A stretch of 21,088 nt of DNA from CAWKGV01 sp963849305 (GTDB taxonomy: Bacteria; Pseudomonadota; Alphaproteobacteria; Acetobacterales; Acetobacteraceae): contig CAWKGV010000009.1 of NCBI GenBank assembly GCA_963849305.1, positions 1-21,088 on the forward strand, given 5' to 3'. Numbering within the stretch: the stretch's first letter is position 1; the number at the start of each line of letters is the position of its first letter. The translations under genes were made by a program, and so were the position numbers. The notes under the pieces are model-generated. The model had not been told where the DNA came from and ran no database searches. It saw nothing but the letters and a program-made list of their open reading frames with translations. Of this stretch, positions 1 through 6,617 are shown piece after piece.

Positions 1-84
1 CGGCAAGCGGCGCTCGAATGGCAACCCTTGGGCCGTTCCTACAAAATTCGTCCGAATGTCATTGACCGCTGGGGCGTAGCCTGA
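1..84 (+). CDS. C-terminal end of an unidentified protein, cut by the window edge
   Basis: Frame 1 is open from the first base to a TGA at 82-84 and gives 27 residues ending in RWGVA. The composition (W, Y, K, I, N among R and A) looks like a real protein tail rather than a shadow frame. No family is recognised. It lies just upstream of the first arsR on the same strand. It could also be a chance open stretch, so confidence is low. Confidence 0.3.
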   Translation, partial: RQAALEWQPLGRSYKIRPNVIDRWGVA

Positions 85-90
85 TAGTTT
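62..90 (+). promoter_or_regulatory. Possible sigma-70 promoter of arsR-arsC-acr3
   Basis: TTGACC at 62-67 and TAGTTT at 85-90 are separated by 17 bases, 16 bases ahead of the first ATG of arsR. The -35 is good (5 of 6) and the -10 is poor. An ArsR operator would be expected here, but I cannot define a clean dyad. Confidence 0.3.
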
Positions 91-106
91 CGACAGTTGT
101 TGGAAT

Positions 107-469
107 ATGGAAATCAATGGAGGCCAGGCAGGTCATCGCAGCTCTCGGGGCGCTGGCGCCGAGAGCCGGCTCAAGGTTTTCCGCCTGCTCGTGCAGCGCG
201 GGCTGGAGGGGATGTCGGCCGGCACAATCGCGCGGTCCTTGGGGCTGCACCCATCCTCGTTAACGTTCCACCTACAGCAGCTCACGCACGCCGGCCTGAT
301 CACGCAACGCCGGGTCAGTCGCCAGCTCATCTACGCGACCGACTTCGCGGCGATGAATGCACTGATGGGCTATCTGACCGAAAACTGCTGCGGCAGTGCA
401 GCTCTCTGTGCGCCGGTGTGCGATCCGGTCACGGCACGCGACGCCAGCGCGGAAACAACAGCGGCATGA
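107..469 (+). CDS. arsR: ArsR-family arsenic-responsive repressor (N-terminus probably frameshifted)
   Basis: Winged helix-turn-helix repressor of the SmtB/ArsR family. Such proteins release operator DNA when As(III) binds cysteine thiolates. Visible are ESRLKVFRLLVQRG (helix 1), the recognition segment LGLHPSSLTFHLQQLTHAGL, the wing QRRVSRQLIYA, and a Cys-rich tail (ENCC, then CAPVC) that is a likely As(III) site. The open frame from ATG 107 has an unusual start (GGQAGHRSS). A second ATG at 117, in another frame, gives MEARQVIAALGALA, the normal family N-terminus, and joins this frame if one base is restored near 158-162. The authentic start is therefore probably 117 with a one-base deletion. 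It ends 8 bases before arsC, which has a GAGGAGA ribosome site. Confidence 0.8.
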   Translation: MEINGGQAGHRSSRGAGAESRLKVFRLLVQRGLEGMSAGTIARSLGLHPSSLTFHLQQLTHAGLITQRRVSRQLIYATDFAAMNALMGYLTENCCGSAALCAPVCDPVTARDASAETTAA

Positions 470-477
470 GGAGAGAC

Positions 478-981
478 ATGGAACGGACATATAACGTGCT
501 GTTCCTGTGTACGGAAAACTCGGCCCGCAGCATTCTCGCCGAAAGCCTCCTGAACGGCCGCGGGGAAGGGCGCTTCAGGCCTTCAGCGCCGGCTCACAGC
601 CAAAGGATGCAATCCGCCCCGAGGCATTGCGCCTCCTGCAATCGCTCGGACTGCCGACGAGCGGCCTGCGCGCCAAGTCCTGGGAGGAGTTCGCGCGGCC
701 GGAGGCACCCCATATGGATTTTGTCATTACCGTGTGCGATCACGCGGCTGGCGAGATCTGCCCGATCTGGCCGGGGCAGCCCGTTACCGCGCACTGGAGC
801 ATTCCAGATCCGGCCGTCTTCGCGGGTCCGCGGCGGAGACGGCCCAGATGTTCACCAAGGCGTTGGGCATGCTGGACCGGCCATTGCGCTGTTTCTTGCC
901 CTACCGCTCGACAAGCTCGACGCCCTTGCCGTCCAGCGACGAATAAACGAGATCGGCCGCGCGCCGGAGGCCGGCGCATGA
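478..981 (+). pseudogene. arsC: Arsenate reductase ArsC, low-Mr phosphatase type, interrupted by three frameshifts
   Basis: This would reduce arsenate to arsenite for the efflux pump encoded next. The start at 478 follows GAGGAGAGAC. Frame 1 gives NVLFLCTENSARSILAE, the CX5R loop with catalytic Cys11. The protein then continues in a second frame (AFSAGSQPKDAIRPEAL, then DFVITVCDHAAGEICPIWPG), next in a third (SAAETAQMFTKALGMLDR), and returns to frame 1 (ALFLALPLDKLDALAVQ) to a TGA at 979-981. Each switch is explained by one missing base, for example TTCCAGG read as TTCAGG near 576. Restored, it is about the usual ArsC length. The stop overlaps the acr3 ATG (ATGA). The conserved residues are intact apart from the indels, so sequencing error competes with real decay. 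Confidence 0.85.
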
Positions 982-2051
982 CGTGGGAGGCTGTGGTCGT
1001 TCGGAAGCGGGCTGCGCTGGGCGCTTTCGAGCGCTATCTCTCGCTATGGGTCGCACTTTGCATCGTAACCGGGATCTACGTTGGCAGTCTCGCGCCCGAG
1101 CCGTTCCACGAGCTTGGCAGCCTGAACGTCGCCAATGTGAACATGCCGGTCGCCGCGCTGATCTGGCTGATGATCGTGCCGATGCTGCTCGCGTCGATTT
1201 CGGCGCGATCGCCAGGTGACGCGGCACTGGCGCGGCATGCGTCACCTTGCTCGTGAACTGGCTGGTCAAGCCGTTCTCGATGGCGCTGCTGGGCTGGCTG
1301 TTCATCGGCTAGCTGTTCCGCCGTTGCTGCCTGCCGATCAGATCGATAGTTATATCGCCGGCCTGATTTTGCTGGCCGCGGCGCCATGCACGGCGATGGT
1401 GTTCGTCTGGTCGAATCTGTCCGGCGGCGATCCGAATTTCACGCTGAGTCAGGTCGCGCTGAACGATGCCATCATGATCGTCGCCTTCGCGCCGATCGTC
1501 GGGCTGTTGCTCGGGCTGTCCTCGATCACGGTGCCGTGGGACACGCTGCTGCTGTCGGTCGTCCTGTATATCGTGGTGCCGGTGATCGTGGCGCAGGTCG
1601 TGGCGCCGGTCGTTGCTGGCGCAGGCGGCGGAGCCGCGCTCGCGCGCGCTCCGGTGCGCTGCATCCGGTGTCGCTGGTGGCGCTGCTGGCGACGCTGGTG
1701 CTGCTGTTCGGGTTCCAGGGGAGCAAATCCTGACGCAGCCGCTGGTGATCCTGCTGCTGGCGGTGCCGATCGTCATCCAGGTCTATTTCAATGCCGGCCT
1801 GGCCTATTGTTCAATCGGCAGTGCGGCTCGGCGCATAGTCGTCGCCGGCCCTTCGGCGTTGATCGGCGCGAGCAACTTCTTCGAGCTGGCGGTCGCAGCG
1901 GCGATCGGCCTGTTCGGATTCCAGTCACGGGGCGGCGCTGGCGACGGTGGTCGGCGTGCTGGTGGAGGTGCCGGTGATGCTGTCGGTGGTGCGGATCGTG
2001 ACGGCCTCGCGGGGCTGGTATGGGCGCGCCGATAGCGACCCGGTCCGCTGA
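978..2051 (+). pseudogene. acr3: Arsenite efflux permease Acr3, heavily frameshifted
   Basis: A multi-pass inner-membrane arsenite exporter of the ACR3 (BART) family. Its start ATG overlaps the arsC stop. Family segments are recognisable but scattered over all three frames: LSLWVALCIVTGIYVG, MPVAALIWLMIVPMLL, VNWLVKPFSMALLGWLFI, SYIAGLILLAAAPCTAMVF, then ALNDAIMIVAFAPIVGLLLG, HPVSLVALLATLVLLFGF, LTQPLVILLLAVPIVIQVYF and GPSALIGASNFFELAVAA, with a final part (TVVGVLVEVPVMLSVV) ending at TGA 2049-2051. I count at least nine frame switches plus an in-frame TAG at 1311-1313, where the family usually has Trp. As given it cannot encode a working pump. Confidence 0.85.
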
Positions 2052-2093
2052 ATCGATGGGGCGGTCGTCTCGGATACGGCCCGGCGGGATAGG

Positions 2094-3282
2094 TCATCCC
2101 CTCGCTGAACGGCCCACCGCGAACGGCAGCAACAGCAGCACCAGCAGCATGTTGAAAACCGCGATGCCCACCAGCGTCACGATTGCGAGCGTCGCGCCAA
2201 GCCCGCCGACAAGCAGGCTTCCGATCGCAGGCGATGCCGCTTGCGCCACCAGGATCGGCATGGCGAGCCACCCCATCAGGATGGCGTAGCCGTCCTTTCC
2301 AAACATGGCGAGCGGCACGGTGCCGCGCGCAATCGAGCGGATGCCGCTTCCCGAACCGTAGAGCACGAGGCCCGCGCCGATCAGGCCCGCGGGACCGAGC
2401 AGCATGCCGAGGCCCGCCGTGACGAGAATGGTCGAGGCGAGAAGACTCCAGATCGGATGATAGCGCCGCCCGAACGCAGCCTCGAGGACGCGCGCGCCGA
2501 CCTGCGAGGGACCGAGGAGGGCGCCGAGTCCGACCGCGGCCGCTAGCGCGAGGCCGCGCGATTGCAGGATCGTCAGGATGTCCACGGCAATGACGGTCAT
2601 GATGACCGAAGCCACCGTCAGCCCAGCCGCGAGCAGGAGGACTGCGCGCCGGTCGGGAACCTTGGCGGACGTGCCGCCCGCCGCCGTCGGGCGTCGCGGC
2701 GCGGACGGGCGCATGCTTTCTCGTGGCAGGCCGAGCAGATAGAGCGGCAGCACCAGGGCGAGGTCGATGCAGGCGTAGCCAAGGCTCGCGCCGCGCCAGC
2801 CCAGGCGCTCGACGAGGAACGCGCTCAGCGGCCAGCAGACGGTGCTGGAGAAGCCGCCGAAGAGGGTCAGATGCGTGATGGCACTCCGCGCCTGGTCCCC
2901 GTACAGGCGCCCGAGGGCGGAGAAGGCGGGGTCTGTACAGTCCGGCACCCATCCCGAGGCCGATGATCATCCAGCCTCCAACATAGACAAGCGGGTGCGG
3001 GGCGATCGCGATGACGGTCAGCCCGGCGGAGAGCAGAACGGCGCTGACGGCAAGCACGGGCCGGCCGCCGCGTCGGTCGATGGCGCGACCGACGGCGGGC
3101 GAGACCAGCCCCGAGACGAGCAACCCGACCGACAAACCGCCGAGAATCCAGGTCGCCGACCATCCCGTTGCCTTGCCGATCGGCAGCGCCAGTACCGGCG
3201 AGCAGGTAATAGCTGCCGCCCCAGGCGAAAATCTGGCAGATACCCAGAGCCGAAATGACCGTCCAGCGCGGCCGGCCAGCAT
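2094..3282 (-). pseudogene. MFS permease downstream of arsM, frameshifted
   Basis: A twelve-helix major facilitator protein read in three pieces. The N-terminal helix VISALGICQIFAWGGSYYLL lies in one frame. VLALPIGKATGWSATWILGG through GGWMIIGLGMGAGLY lies in a second, including the MFS loop AVGRAIDRRGGRPVL. DPAFSALGRLYGDQARSAIT to the stop at 2094 lies in a third. One extra G near 3196 and one extra A near 2938 explain the last two joins. The start is unclear: the ATG at 3282 is out of frame with helix 1, so another indel is likely. It follows arsM on the same strand and converges on acr3, leaving a 42-base gap. An arsenic-related efflux role is inferred from position only. Confidence 0.75.
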
Positions 3283-3357
3283 TGTCTGCCGGAAGTATAT
3301 CGTCCGGTCGAGCGCGCCTGTTCGCGGCCGCGATCCCGGCCCCGCGCAAAGTCGGGA

Positions 3358-4131
3358 TCAGTCCACCAAGCCGACGGGCTTGCTTGCCTCGATCGTGGCC
3401 GAGATGACGCAATCCTCGATCCCCCGGCCGGGTGCCCAGCTCGCGACCAGCTCGCGGCTCTCCGGCTTGGCATTGATGGCGATCGCGACGAAGCCCGCGT
3501 CGGCAAGCCAGGTCTCGATCGCCGCGATCGAAGCGGCGCCGGCAACGCAGCCACACATGAGCGCATTGTCTGCCGCGAGATCGTCCGGCAATGCGCGTAT
3601 GTTCACTACATCGGCGATGGCGAGCCGCCCGCCCGGCGTCAGCACCCGGAACGCCTCGCGGAACACCTGCGACTTGTCGGGCACCAGGTTGATGACGCAG
3701 TTGGAGATGATGACGTTGGCGGTGTTGTCCGCGACCGGCAGATGCTCGATCTCGCCCAGCCGGAACTCCACATTCGCCAGACCGACCCGGGCGGCGTTCT
3801 CGCGCGCCTTGCGCAGCATCTCGTGCGTCATGTCGATGCCGATGACCCGGCCTTTGGCGCCGACCTGACGGGCGGCCAGCAGGCAGTCGAAGCCGGCGCC
3901 GCTGCCGAGATCGACCACCACCTCGCCGGGGCGAAGCGCGGCGATTGCCTGCGGGTTACCGCAGCCCAGGCCGAGATTGGCGCCCTCCGGCACGGTGCCC
4001 AGCTCCTCGGGCGAGTAGCCCATCTGGCCGGACTTCGCGGCGATATCCGTCTGCGGAGCGCAGCAGCCGCTGGCGGCGGCGATCCCGCCATAACGGGCGC
4101 GAACCATGTCCTTGATCTCGGCGGTGTCCAT
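3358..4131 (-). CDS. arsM: Arsenite S-adenosylmethionine methyltransferase ArsM
   Basis: This 257-residue cytosolic enzyme transfers methyl groups from S-adenosylmethionine to As(III), giving methylated and partly volatile arsenicals. The SAM-binding motif VVDLGSGAGFD is at about 72-82, followed by IGIDMTHEMLRKAR. Cysteines at 23-24, 57, 145, 193 and 195 fit the family's As(III)-binding set (SGCC, LGLGCGNPQ, SNCVINL, MCGC). ATG 4131 was chosen over upstream in-frame starts because GGAGG lies just ahead of it and the protein then begins as the family does. It is 22 bases downstream of arsR, so the two are cotranscribed. Unlike its neighbours to the left, it has no frameshift. Confidence 0.95.
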   Translation of the reverse strand: MDTAEIKDMVRARYGGIAAASGCCAPQTDIAAKSGQMGYSPEELGTVPEGANLGLGCGNPQAIAALRPGEVVVDLGSGAGFDCLLAARQVGAKGRVIGIDMTHEMLRKARENAARVGLANVEFRLGEIEHLPVADNTANVIISNCVINLVPDKSQVFREAFRVLTPGGRLAIADVVNIRALPDDLAADNALMCGCVAGAASIAAIETWLADAGFVAIAINAKPESRELVASWAPGRGIEDCVISATIEASKPVGLVD

Positions 4132-4153
4132 GAGGGCCTCCGTGGTTGAACGA

Positions 4154-4471
4154 TCAACTTGCCATTGCGAGAGGAACGGCCTCGCCCGCGAGGCCGACGA
4201 GGTAGGCGGCAAGCGAATGGAAGCGATCGCGATCGAGCCGGTAGTACACCCATCGCCCTGATTTGCGCGCCTGCACCAAACCGGCGTCGGTCAGGATCTT
4301 CATGTGATGGCTGACGGTGGGCTGCGACAGGCCGACGATCCGCTCCAGATCGCAGGCGCAGACTTGATCATCAGCCGAACAGCACACCGCGTTCGGCCGG
4401 GAGAGCGCCTCCACAATCCGCGCGCGCGCAGGGTCTCCCAAGGCTTTCAGGGCGAGGTCGGGCCTATTCAT
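4154..4471 (-). CDS. arsR: ArsR-family repressor controlling arsM
   Basis: A 105-residue winged-helix repressor. LALKALGDPARARIVEAL is the first helix, and VGLSQPTVSHHMKILTDAGL (about 46-65) is the recognition helix-turn-helix, followed by the wing RKSGRWVYYRL. Cysteines at 30, 31, 38 and 40 (VCC, then VCAC) lie just before the recognition helix, close to the CxC arsenite site of classical ArsR. It heads the arsR-arsM-MFS run and probably represses itself and arsM until As(III) binds. No ribosome site precedes the ATG; the base run CCCCGC does. This agrees with the promoter placed 6 bases upstream. Confidence 0.93.
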   Translation of the reverse strand: MNRPDLALKALGDPARARIVEALSRPNAVCCSADDQVCACDLERIVGLSQPTVSHHMKILTDAGLVQARKSGRWVYYRLDRDRFHSLAAYLVGLAGEAVPLAMAS

Positions 4472-4477
4472 GCGGGG

Positions 4478-4505
4478 AGCATATCGACAAATATCAATCT
4501 GTCAA
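4478..4505 (-). promoter_or_regulatory. Promoter and probable ArsR operator for arsR-arsM
   Basis: On the minus strand, TTGACA (4505-4500) and TATGCT (4483-4478) are spaced 16 bases apart. The spacer is AT-rich against a GC-rich background and contains a repeated TTGATAT/TCGATAT element with a 9-base period. This is a likely repressor site that would cover the promoter. The predicted transcript start falls on or next to the A of the ATG at 4471. Confidence 0.6.
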
Positions 4506-4639
4506 TCTTATGAGGCCTGCCTGTGAGACGCGTGCGCTTGGCGTCGGCCAGACCATCGCCTGGGTGCTGCCGTTGTCGCAAGCCTCGCCACCAACGCGGT
4601 CATCACATCGACAATCCGGAGCCTGACGCCTTGCCTCTC

Positions 4640-4662
4640 TTGACCTTCAACCTGCTTCAACC
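4640..4662 (+). promoter_or_regulatory. Direct repeats upstream of the CxxCxxC gene
   Basis: CTTCAACC occurs at 4645-4652 and again at 4655-4662, a 10-base period that places both copies on one face of the helix. TTGACC at 4640-4645 overlaps the first copy and could be a -35. No convincing -10 is seen at 17 or 19 bases. The site ends 29 bases before the ATG of the small gene and may be the regulator's target. Confidence 0.3.
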
Positions 4663-4691
4663 CCCATCTCGTCGGGCGGAAGGAGAAAGCC

Positions 4692-4865
4692 ATGGAACCG
4701 ATCACTTTCAGTCTGTGCCCGGATTGCGAGCTTTGCCCCGAGGTGGTCATCGAGGCGGACGAGGTTAGGATCGGCGAGGCGGACAACATTGTCAGGCTGA
4801 GCCATGCCGAATGGAACCAACTAGTGTCGCTCATTCGGAGCGGACAGCTTTCCGCAGTCGAGTAG
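4692..4865 (+). CDS. Small acidic CxxCxxC protein, 57 residues
   Basis: The ribosome site GGAAGGAGA lies 6 bases before the ATG, and the frame runs to TAG at 4863-4865. The N-terminus has SLCPDCELCPEVVI, with Cys 9, 12 and 15 in a C-x2-C-x2-C array. An acidic segment (EADEVRIGEAD) and a predicted helix (HAEWNQLVSLIRSGQL) follow. There is no signal peptide or membrane segment, so it is probably cytosolic. It ends 22 bases before the merR gene and is surely cotranscribed with it. I do not recognise a named family. A metal-binding or metal-delivery role is inferred from the cysteines and the neighbouring regulator. Confidence 0.75.
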   Translation: MEPITFSLCPDCELCPEVVIEADEVRIGEADNIVRLSHAEWNQLVSLIRSGQLSAVE

Positions 4866-4887
4866 CCGAACCCTGGAAAGCTGACCA

Positions 4888-5283
4888 ATGACCTCGATGA
4901 CGATCGGTCAGCTAGCGCGGAGGGCCGGAATACGGCCCTCCGCCATCCGCTACTATGAAGCGCAGAGGCTTTTGCCGCCTCCCCCTCGCTCGGGGGCTGC
5001 CTACCGGCTCTACGGACCCGAGGCTCTGACCCTGCTGCGCTTCGTGGCCCGGTCCAAGGAACTCGGCTTTAGCCTCGAAGAGACCCGGCAACTGATCGGA
5101 AGTTCAAAGGACGATCCTCCGTGCATCCTCTGCCGCAAGTTTATCGAACGCCATCTCGAAGAGGTCGAAGGTCAACTCGAGAGGTTGCGTTCGCTGCGAG
5201 ACCGCCTCAAACGGCTCCTGCATCAGCCGGAGCCGGAGCGAGCCGTTGGCGGCATTTGTCCGCTCGTTGACGGGAGCCAATAA
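4888..5283 (+). CDS. MerR-family metal-responsive regulator
   Basis: A 131-residue activator. The DNA-binding head is MTIGQLARRAGIRPSAIRYY (about 4-23), with the wing RSGAAYRLYGPEAL. Helices follow (LRFVARSKELGFSLEETRQL), then a dimer coiled coil of about 85-112. Cys79 and Cys82 (PPCILCRKF) begin the coiled coil, and Cys124 (GGICPL) lies in the C-terminal loop. These places match metal-ligand cysteines of ZntR and MerR, though the inducing metal cannot be read from this. It follows the CxxCxxC gene by 22 bases. It converges on paaB. Confidence 0.88.
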   Translation: MTSMTIGQLARRAGIRPSAIRYYEAQRLLPPPPRSGAAYRLYGPEALTLLRFVARSKELGFSLEETRQLIGSSKDDPPCILCRKFIERHLEEVEGQLERLRSLRDRLKRLLHQPEPERAVGGICPLVDGSQ

Positions 5284-5303
5284 TCGGCCCGACGTGCAGA
5301 CCT

Positions 5304-5591
5304 CTACATATGCCCGACCTCGTCGGGCACGTTATAGAAGGTGGGGTGCCGGTAGATCTTGCTCTCGGCCGGCTCGAACAGCGGGCCCTTGTCGGCTGGG
5401 TCGCTGGCGGTGATCGCGGCCGAGGGCACTACCCAGAGCGACAAGCCCTCGCCGCGCCGGGTATAGGTGTCGCGCGCCGCCTGCAACGCCATTTCAGCGT
5501 CGGCCGCGTGGATCGAGCCGACATGTTTGTGGGCGAGCCCGTTGCGCGAGCGAATGAACACCTCCCAGAGCGGCATCGCCGGCTCGATCAC
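5304..5591 (-). CDS. paaB: Phenylacetyl-CoA 1,2-epoxidase subunit PaaB
   Basis: The small bridging subunit of the diiron multicomponent monooxygenase that epoxidises the ring of phenylacetyl-CoA. Family segments are MPLWEVFIRSRNGLAHKHVG, AARDTYTRRGEGLSLWVV, ESKIYRHPTFYNVPDEVGHM. The GTG at 5591 was chosen because it gives 95 residues, the length of E. coli PaaB, and has AGGCGG upstream. The ATG at 5576 is an alternative five codons later. It begins 3 bases after the paaA stop. PaaB is known to hold PaaAC dimers together, so the lack of paaC nearby is notable. Confidence 0.93.
   Translation of the reverse strand: MIEPAMPLWEVFIRSRNGLAHKHVGSIHAADAEMALQAARDTYTRRGEGLSLWVVPSAAITASDPADKGPLFEPAESKIYRHPTFYNVPDEVGHM
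5311..5329 (+). terminator. Hairpin after merR, inside the end of paaB
   Basis: TGCCCGAC (5311-5318) and GTCGGGCA (5322-5329) form a perfect 8-bp stem with a 3-base loop, 28 bases after the merR stop. There is no T-run. It also encodes the conserved paaB end (PDEVGHM), so the symmetry may be partly accidental. Confidence 0.3.
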
Positions 5592-5593
5592 GG

Positions 5594-6589
5594 TCAGGCC
5601 GCCTGCCGGGTTGGCTGCCGCGCCTGTTTGGCGGCGTAAGCGCGCGCCGCCTCGCGCACCCAGGCTCCATCCTCGTGCGCGCGCCGCCGCGCAGCCAGCC
5701 GCTCGCGATTGCACGGGCCATTGCCCGCCAGAACCCGACGGAACTCCGTCCAGTCGATCGCACCGAATTCCCAGTGGCCGGTTTGTTGATCGAAGCGCAA
5801 TGCCGGATCGGGGATGCGAAGGCCGAGGAACCGTGCCTGCGGCACGGTCGCGTCGACGAACTTCTGGCGCAGCTCGTCGTTGGTGAAACGCTTGATCTTC
5901 CAGCGGGTTGACGTATCGGAATGCTGCAATTCCGCATCCGGCGGCCCGAACATCATCAGGACCGGCCACCACCAGCGATCGAGCGCGTCCTGTGCCATCG
6001 CGCGCTGTTCGTCAGTGCCGCGCGCCAGCGTCAGCATGATCTCGTAGCCCTGGCGTTGATGGAAACTTTCCTCGCGGCAGATGCGGATCATGGCCCGCGC
6101 GTAGGGGCCATAGGAACAGCGGCAAAGCGGGATCTGGTTCATGATCGCCGCACCGTCCACCAGCCAGCCGATGGCGCCGATATCGGCCCAGGTGAGCGTG
6201 GGATAGTTGAAGATCGAGCTATACTTGGCCCGGCCGGTCAGAAGCTGCTCGATCAGCTCCTCGCGCGCGATGCCGAGCGTTTCGGCGGCGGCGTAAAGAT
6301 AAACGCCGTGCCCGCACTCGTCCTGCACCTTGGCGAGCAGCGCGGCCTTGCGGCGAAGGGTAGGCGCGCGGGTGAGCCAGTTGCCCTCCGGCCCCATGCC
6401 GACGATCTCGGAATGCGCGTGCTGCGAGATTTGGCGGATCAGGGTGCGCCGGTACGCCTCCGGCATCCAGTCATTGGGCTCGATCCGCTCCTCGACGTCG
6501 ATCCGCGCCTGGAAGCGCGCCAGTTCGCCCGCCGGCTCGGCGCTCGCGCCCGCCGTCGCGTCGCTGCTGTTGAGGGCCTGGGTGTACAT
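5594..6589 (-). CDS. paaA: Phenylacetyl-CoA 1,2-epoxidase catalytic subunit PaaA
   Basis: The 331-residue diiron oxygenase subunit that binds phenylacetyl-CoA and inserts oxygen into the ring. The likely iron ligands sit in ferritin-like helices: Glu61 (AHSEIVGMGPEGNW), Glu91 and His94 (VQDECGHGVYLY), and Glu174 and His177 (CREESFHQRQGYE). The N-terminal 20 or so residues are an Ala-Ser-rich extension, making it longer than the roughly 310-residue E. coli protein. The ATG follows GGGCGG. It precedes paaB and follows an MFS gene by 28 bases, so the three may share a message. paaC, paaD, paaE and the downstream paa genes are absent from this window. Confidence 0.94.
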   Translation of the reverse strand: MYTQALNSSDATAGASAEPAGELARFQARIDVEERIEPNDWMPEAYRRTLIRQISQHAHSEIVGMGPEGNWLTRAPTLRRKAALLAKVQDECGHGVYLYAAAETLGIAREELIEQLLTGRAKYSSIFNYPTLTWADIGAIGWLVDGAAIMNQIPLCRCSYGPYARAMIRICREESFHQRQGYEIMLTLARGTDEQRAMAQDALDRWWWPVLMMFGPPDAELQHSDTSTRWKIKRFTNDELRQKFVDATVPQARFLGLRIPDPALRFDQQTGHWEFGAIDWTEFRRVLAGNGPCNRERLAARRRAHEDGAWVREAARAYAAKQARQPTRQAA

Positions 6590-6617
6590 GGTACCGCCCG
6601 TTGATGCTGGCTTAGGA

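Noticed and set aside
97..981. A long plus-strand frame of 294 codons over arsR and arsC
   Set aside because: Only its part after 478 carries ArsC segments; before that it is an Arg/Ala-rich shadow of arsR in another frame.
1804..3282. A 492-codon minus-strand frame as one protein
   Set aside because: Only about 2940-3200 is MFS-like; the remainder is a shadow of the real MFS frame and of acr3.
4508..4888. A 126-codon minus-strand frame opposite the CxxCxxC gene
   Set aside because: Ser/Arg-rich with no family features; the plus-strand small gene has a clear ribosome site and a Cys motif.
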